The notes beneath the pieces were generated by a model. The model was not told the origin of the DNA, ran no database searches, and saw nothing but the letters and a program-made list of their open reading frames with translations. A DNA stretch of 15,315 nucleotides, taken from contig JAJYGO010000331.1 in NCBI GenBank assembly GCA_021785115.1, positions 1-15,315 of the forward strand, given 5' to 3'. This document shows, piece by piece, positions 12,493-15,315 of this stretch (the first letter of the stretch is position 1; each line of letters opens with the position of its first letter). Made by a program: the position numbers and the translations under genes. The stretch is from Chloroflexota bacterium (GTDB lineage: Bacteria; Chloroflexota; Limnocylindria; Limnocylindrales; CSP1-4).

Positions 12493-12954
12493 ATGTCCCA
12501 TGTCGTCGACTTCGCCAACGTCTCGACCATCGGCCTCGAATCCTCACCGGTGGCGACCGCGCTCGCCGGTCTGCGGGCGAACGAGGCCCGTTACTTCAAG
12601 AACAAGTACGACCACGACTTCACGGTGGAGCCGGCGAGCGAGGCCCGGGACACCGTCGACTGGGTGCATCGCATCCTCCGGGAGGAGCGAGGCCTCGTCA
12701 TCGCGGCCCGCCCACTCGAGGCGACGGCCTTCCGCGTCGAGAACATCCGATGGGCCTACGTCTTCTACGAGAGCGGCCTGTCCATCAACGTCCTGTACAC
12801 CGTCGACGATGCGGGCAAGCGGGCGGTGGGGTTCAAGCTCTCCGACGGGATGGAGGTCCCCGCCGAGCTCGCCTCGTTCAAGTTCGCGAGGCAGAAGTCG
12901 AGGCTGGCCGGGACCATCCGCGGCTCGTTCTTCGTGATCAAGGGCGAGTACTGA
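12493..12954 (+). CDS. uncharacterised 153-aa protein
   Basis: I do not recognise this family. The protein is soluble, with no signal peptide or membrane helix, and looks alpha/beta: a helical part (about 20-66, LRANEARYFKNKYDHDF, TVDWVHRILREERG), then strands (about 67-115, including ENIRWAYVFYESGLSINVLYTVDD) and a basic C-terminal part (129-153, FKFARQKSRLAGTIRGSFFVIKGEY). The regular codon use and a clean stop argue for a real gene. I chose ATG 12493 because GGAG lies 7 nt upstream; an ATG at 12481 is the alternative, and longer frames would overlap the tRNA. It faces the alpha/beta hydrolase gene, with only 43 bp between their ends. Confidence 0.65.
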   Translation: MSHVVDFANVSTIGLESSPVATALAGLRANEARYFKNKYDHDFTVEPASEARDTVDWVHRILREERGLVIAARPLEATAFRVENIRWAYVFYESGLSINVLYTVDDAGKRAVGFKLSDGMEVPAELASFKFARQKSRLAGTIRGSFFVIKGEY

Positions 12955-12955
12955 T

Positions 12956-12969
12956 CGGGCGCTCGCCCG
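12956..12969. terminator. small GC hairpin between convergent genes
   Basis: CGGGC-GCTC-GCCCG starts two bases after the stop of the 153-aa gene, and TCGGGCGCTC is repeated at 12979-12988. There is no T tract. It repeats the stem found behind the MFS gene and may end transcription from both sides. Confidence 0.3.
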
Positions 12970-12997
12970 CCGGACGGCTCGGGCGCTCCCCTCGGGA

Positions 12998-14041
12998 TCA
13001 CGTCCCGCCGATGGCGCGTTCCAGGAAGCCGACGCTCCAGCGCCTCCACGCGTCCGGGCAGACGTCGATCACGTTCCCATGCGTGGCGCCCGGGCAGAGG
13101 TGCATCTCGACCGGCACGCCGGCCGCCCGGGCTGCCTGGTAGTTGGCTTCCACGCTCCGCACAGGGAGGTCATGGAGGTCGGCCGTGCCGTGGAGCAGCA
13201 GGAGCGGCCGGTCGCCCAGCGCCGGGATGGCATCGATCGGGTTGGTGGCCAGCAGGTTGACCCCCGTCCGCAGCCAGATCCCCAGCAGGATCGCCGGCGT
13301 GCCCGGGACGGAGGGCTGGCCGTGGTCGACCTCGAGGCCCCGGGCAATGACGTCCTCGGCCCGTGCGTGCACCGAGTCCAGGATCAGCGCGTCGACCCGG
13401 GGATCCTCGCCCGCCTCGAGCAGCGCGGCGACTCCCCCCATCGAGCTGCCCATCACGGCGACCCGGGACGGGTGCTTGGTGCGCTCCAGCCAGTCGATGA
13501 TCGCCGCCACGTCGAGCCGCTCCTTCGACCCGAACGTGGTCCCGGTCCGCGAGCTCCGGCCTCCGTTGCGCAGGTCGAACGCCACCAGGTTGAACGCCGG
13601 GTGCAGCGGGACCGCGTACTTGAGGACCCCGCTCTTGTTGGACGCCCAGCCGTGGACCAGCACCACGGTCGCGCCGGTTGGGCCGATTCCGCCGGAGGCC
13701 GGGATGTACCAGCCCGCGAGACGCACGCCGTCGGTGGTGACGACCTCGTCGCCGGCGGTCTCGCCCTGGTCCGCGCACTGTTGCAGGGTCGGGTTGGCAC
13801 GCTGCAGGAGCACGTCATCGGCCATGTCGTAGTTGATCGCCTCGTACGCCCACCCGTAGCGGACCATGGGCGTCCGGCAGTCCGAGCTGCCCCCCGGATG
13901 GACGATCGCGTCGGACCCGACGACGACGCCGTAGCTCGTGTACGCGAGCCCGGCGAGCAGCGCCAGGCCGGCGGCCAGCAGGGCGACACGCGCGATCGGC
14001 GGTCGCGCTCGCCCGGACCGGCGGGCCCCTCGCGTGTTCAC
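12998..14041 (-). CDS. membrane-anchored alpha/beta hydrolase
   Basis: A 347-aa serine hydrolase. Residues 1-16 are basic and 17-43 form one hydrophobic helix (ARVALLAAGLALLAGLAYTSYGVV), so the enzyme is probably tethered with its catalytic domain outside the cytoplasmic membrane. The domain (about 95-345) has the oxyanion strand VVLVHGWASNKSG, the nucleophile elbow GSSMGG (Ser200), the acid in LHGTADLHD (Asp288) and the base in GATHGN (His321). This architecture resembles the BAAT/acyl-CoA-thioesterase-like and prolyl-oligopeptidase-like 'alpha/beta hydrolase with N-terminal TM' proteins; the substrate is unknown. I start it at GTG 14041, where the stop of a 7-codon ORF overlaps as GTGA. An in-frame GTG at 14056 would add five residues and could itself be read from a leaderless mRNA. 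Confidence 0.87.
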   Translation of the reverse strand: MNTRGARRSGRARPPIARVALLAAGLALLAGLAYTSYGVVVGSDAIVHPGGSSDCRTPMVRYGWAYEAINYDMADDVLLQRANPTLQQCADQGETAGDEVVTTDGVRLAGWYIPASGGIGPTGATVVLVHGWASNKSGVLKYAVPLHPAFNLVAFDLRNGGRSSRTGTTFGSKERLDVAAIIDWLERTKHPSRVAVMGSSMGGVAALLEAGEDPRVDALILDSVHARAEDVIARGLEVDHGQPSVPGTPAILLGIWLRTGVNLLATNPIDAIPALGDRPLLLLHGTADLHDLPVRSVEANYQAARAAGVPVEMHLCPGATHGNVIDVCPDAWRRWSVGFLERAIGGT

Positions 14042-14058
14042 CTCGACACCCCGCACAT
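14038..14058 (-). CDS. possible 6-residue leader ORF (MCGVSR) overlapping the hydrolase start
   Basis: ATG 14058 follows the -10-like GAGACT by 8 nt, and its TGA overlaps GTG 14041 as GTGA. It is 21 nt long, like the mini-ORF before the glycosyltransferase, and the 16-nt stretch from the -10 box to the ATG differs from that one at only about four positions. If GTG 14056 is the true hydrolase start, this ORF would be only a by-product. Confidence 0.3.
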   Translation of the reverse strand: MCGVSR

Positions 14059-14066
14059 GCAGTGGC

Positions 14067-14072
14067 AGTCTC
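14067..14072 (-). promoter_or_regulatory. candidate -10 box (GAGACT) for the hydrolase
   Basis: GAGACT lies 8 nt before ATG 14058 on the minus strand. It departs from TANNNT at the first base but sits in a context almost the same as the TAGACT box of the glycosyltransferase. Confidence 0.35.
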
Positions 14073-14186
14073 GCCCGGCAGCGTTCCGCCGGCGTTCCCC
14101 GGTGCGGCCGCGGATCGTTCGACGGCGGCCGGATCCGGTCGTCCCGAGGAGGTAGCCGGCTCCGGGGACGTCGACGGCCCCGAGGG

Positions 14187-14216
14187 TTGACCCGGCCCGG
14201 CGTCCGCGGCTACCGT
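14187..14216 (+). promoter_or_regulatory. candidate sigma-70-type promoter for the 107-aa gene
   Basis: TTGACC (14187-14192) and TACCGT (14211-14216) are 18 bp apart. This is the best -35/-10 pair in the window, and it leaves a leader of about 100 nt before ATG 14323. Confidence 0.55.
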
Positions 14217-14322
14217 GCCGTGGGGCTCAGCTCGAGGCCGCGGCTCGCGGCGGCGCGTCCGTGCTGCCCGGCGACGCGTCCGTGCGCGCGGCGGCGAGAT
14301 CCCGACGGAGCGGAGGAGTGCG

Positions 14323-14646
14323 ATGGCGCATCGCCTGGAGAGCGTCGAGGCCCTGCAGGTCGGCGAGCTCAGGATGGGTCGGGCGACTCTCAACCTGTAC
14401 CGCGAGGTGCCCGAGCCCGGAGCGGCCGCGGAGCGGCGCTGGACCGTCTTCGGTCGCATCGGGCGTGCCGTCTCCCTTCCGGACGAGTCCGACGCGCTGC
14501 TCGTGCTCGAGGACGGCCGCGTGTTCCGGGGCCGGGTGATCCTGGAGAACAGCCGGACCACGGTCGACTGGCGGGGCCGGACGACCGAGTACGAGTACCG
14601 CGGCACGGGCACCCTGGACGGCGCGACCGACGCCGACTTCGGCTGA
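14323..14646 (+). CDS. uncharacterised 107-aa protein
   Basis: I do not recognise the family. It is a small soluble protein, probably mostly beta: VGELRMGRATLNLYREV (13-29), RRWTVFGRIGRAVSL (38-52), DALLVLEDGRVFRGRVILE (57-75) and WRGRTTEYEYRGTGTL (83-98), ending in an acidic DGATDADFG. No cysteine, membrane helix or signal peptide is present. A strong GGAGGAG lies 4 nt before the ATG and a good promoter lies further upstream, so expression is likely. It shares direction with the ABC ATPase 180 bp downstream, but a large palindrome lies between them. Confidence 0.7.
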   Translation: MAHRLESVEALQVGELRMGRATLNLYREVPEPGAAAERRWTVFGRIGRAVSLPDESDALLVLEDGRVFRGRVILENSRTTVDWRGRTTEYEYRGTGTLDGATDADFG

Positions 14647-14671
14647 CCGGGGCGGAGAGGCTGATCCACGC

Positions 14672-14701
14672 GAGGTATCCACCGATCGGTGGATCGACCT
14701 C
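14672..14701. promoter_or_regulatory. perfect 18-bp palindrome with extended arms
   Basis: ATCCACCGATCGGTGGAT (14677-14694) is a perfect palindrome without a loop. It is flanked by GAGGT on the left and, after CG, ACCTC on the right, which adds five more pairs. The lack of a spacer argues for a protein-binding operator (for example a dimeric TetR- or PadR-like regulator) of the ABC transporter, although a terminator of the 107-aa gene is possible. No -10/-35 pair can be named with confidence in 14647-14826. Confidence 0.55.
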
Positions 14702-14826
14702 CGCCGACGACCGGGTTCCTGCCTGGCCGAGCGCCCGCTGTCCGCGGCGCGGTGGCGGCGGGAGACTCGCGTCGTGCGAGGCGCCGGGGAGGATCCCGGC
14801 GACGTCGCCCAGGAGGGATCCACCCG

Positions 14827-15315
14827 ATGAGCCTCTTCCAGATCTCCCGCCGGGTCGGCCCCGGACCCGCGGACCGCGTCGGGCCGGTGCCGCAGTCCAC
14901 GGCGGTCGCGCTGTCCGGCGTCGTCAAGCGCTACGGCTCCGTCGATGCGCTGCGCGGCATCGACCTGACCGTGGAGCGCGGCGAGATCGTCGCGATCCTG
15001 GGGCCGAACGGCGCAGGCAAGACCACCGCGATCTCGCTGCTCCTCGGACTCCGCCGTCCCGATGCGGGAACCGTGCGTGTGCTCGGAGGCGACCCCGAGG
15101 ACGCCACCACGCGCGCCCGTGTGGGGGCGATGCTCCAGGAGTCCGGCGTTCCGGCGATGCTCACCGTGCGCGAGCTCGTCGAGCTCTTTGGCGGCTATTA
15201 CCCCCGGCCGCGCCCCGCCGCCGAGGTGCTGGTGGCGGCCGGCCTCGACAACCTGGCCGATCGCCGCGCGGGCGCCCTCTCGGGTGGGCAGCGCCAGCGG
15301 CTCTACTTCGCGCTG
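14827..15315 (+). CDS. ABC transporter ATP-binding protein (partial, cut by right edge)
   Basis: The first 163 residues of a nucleotide-binding subunit of the ABC-2/CcmA/DrrA exporter type. Walker A is GPNGAGKT (59-66), the Q-loop is MLQES (Gln104), and the signature is LSGGQRQR (151-158); Walker B lies beyond the window. A non-conserved extension of about 25 residues precedes the core. ATP hydrolysis here would drive export of a drug, lipid or peptide through a permease probably encoded next. AGGAGG (14811-14816) stands 10 nt before the ATG. The palindrome about 130 bp upstream may control it. Confidence 0.93.
   Translation, partial: MSLFQISRRVGPGPADRVGPVPQSTAVALSGVVKRYGSVDALRGIDLTVERGEIVAILGPNGAGKTTAISLLLGLRRPDAGTVRVLGGDPEDATTRARVGAMLQESGVPAMLTVRELVELFGGYYPRPRPAAEVLVAAGLDNLADRRAGALSGGQRQRLYFAL

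Overview
The window is very GC-rich and densely coded, with many GTG starts, 1-nt and 4-nt gene overlaps and short intergenic gaps. Several genes have a TANNNT-type -10 box only 7-9 nt in front of the start codon, which points to leaderless mRNAs. Others have a clear GGAGG Shine-Dalgarno. This mixed style, the gene families and the base composition suggest a high-GC soil or sediment bacterium, perhaps Chloroflexota (Limnocylindria-like) or an actinobacterium. No taxonomic marker is present, so this is only a suggestion.

Left part (1-6109). A beta-CASP-type metallo-beta-lactamase protein runs off the left edge (minus). Next come a TPR-rhomboid intramembrane protease (plus), a convergent family-2 glycosyltransferase with a CysRS-tail-like N-terminus (minus), a divergent MFS transporter (plus) and a semialdehyde-type aldehyde dehydrogenase (plus).

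Centre (6122-11349, minus). This is one tight operon for a cytosolic group 3b-like [NiFe] hydrogenase. In transcription order it holds: a stand-alone cyclic-nucleotide-binding-fold protein; a single polypeptide that joins the beta (two 4Fe-4S clusters) and gamma (FAD/NAD(P)/2Fe-2S) subunits; the small subunit; the large catalytic subunit; and a HycI/HybD-like maturation endopeptidase. All four junctions are stop/start overlaps (GTGA or TGATG), so the genes are almost certainly co-transcribed and translationally coupled. The expected role is reversible electron exchange between H2 and NAD(P)(H), possibly with sulfur/polysulfide reduction. The hypA-F accessory genes are not in the window.

Right part (11504-15315). 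There is a small membrane protein with PF06541-like features whose end runs into a tRNA-Lys(CTT) gene, then an orphan 153-aa protein, a membrane-anchored alpha/beta hydrolase (minus), an orphan 107-aa protein, an 18-bp perfect palindrome, and an ABC transporter ATPase cut by the right edge.

The observations most worth a second look are the fused beta-gamma hydrogenase subunit with its cNMP-fold partner, a recurrent arrangement in which a putative leaderless mini-ORF ends by overlapping the start codon of the real gene (three cases, two of them exactly 21 nt with near-identical -10 regions), and the CysRS-tail/glycosyltransferase fusion.
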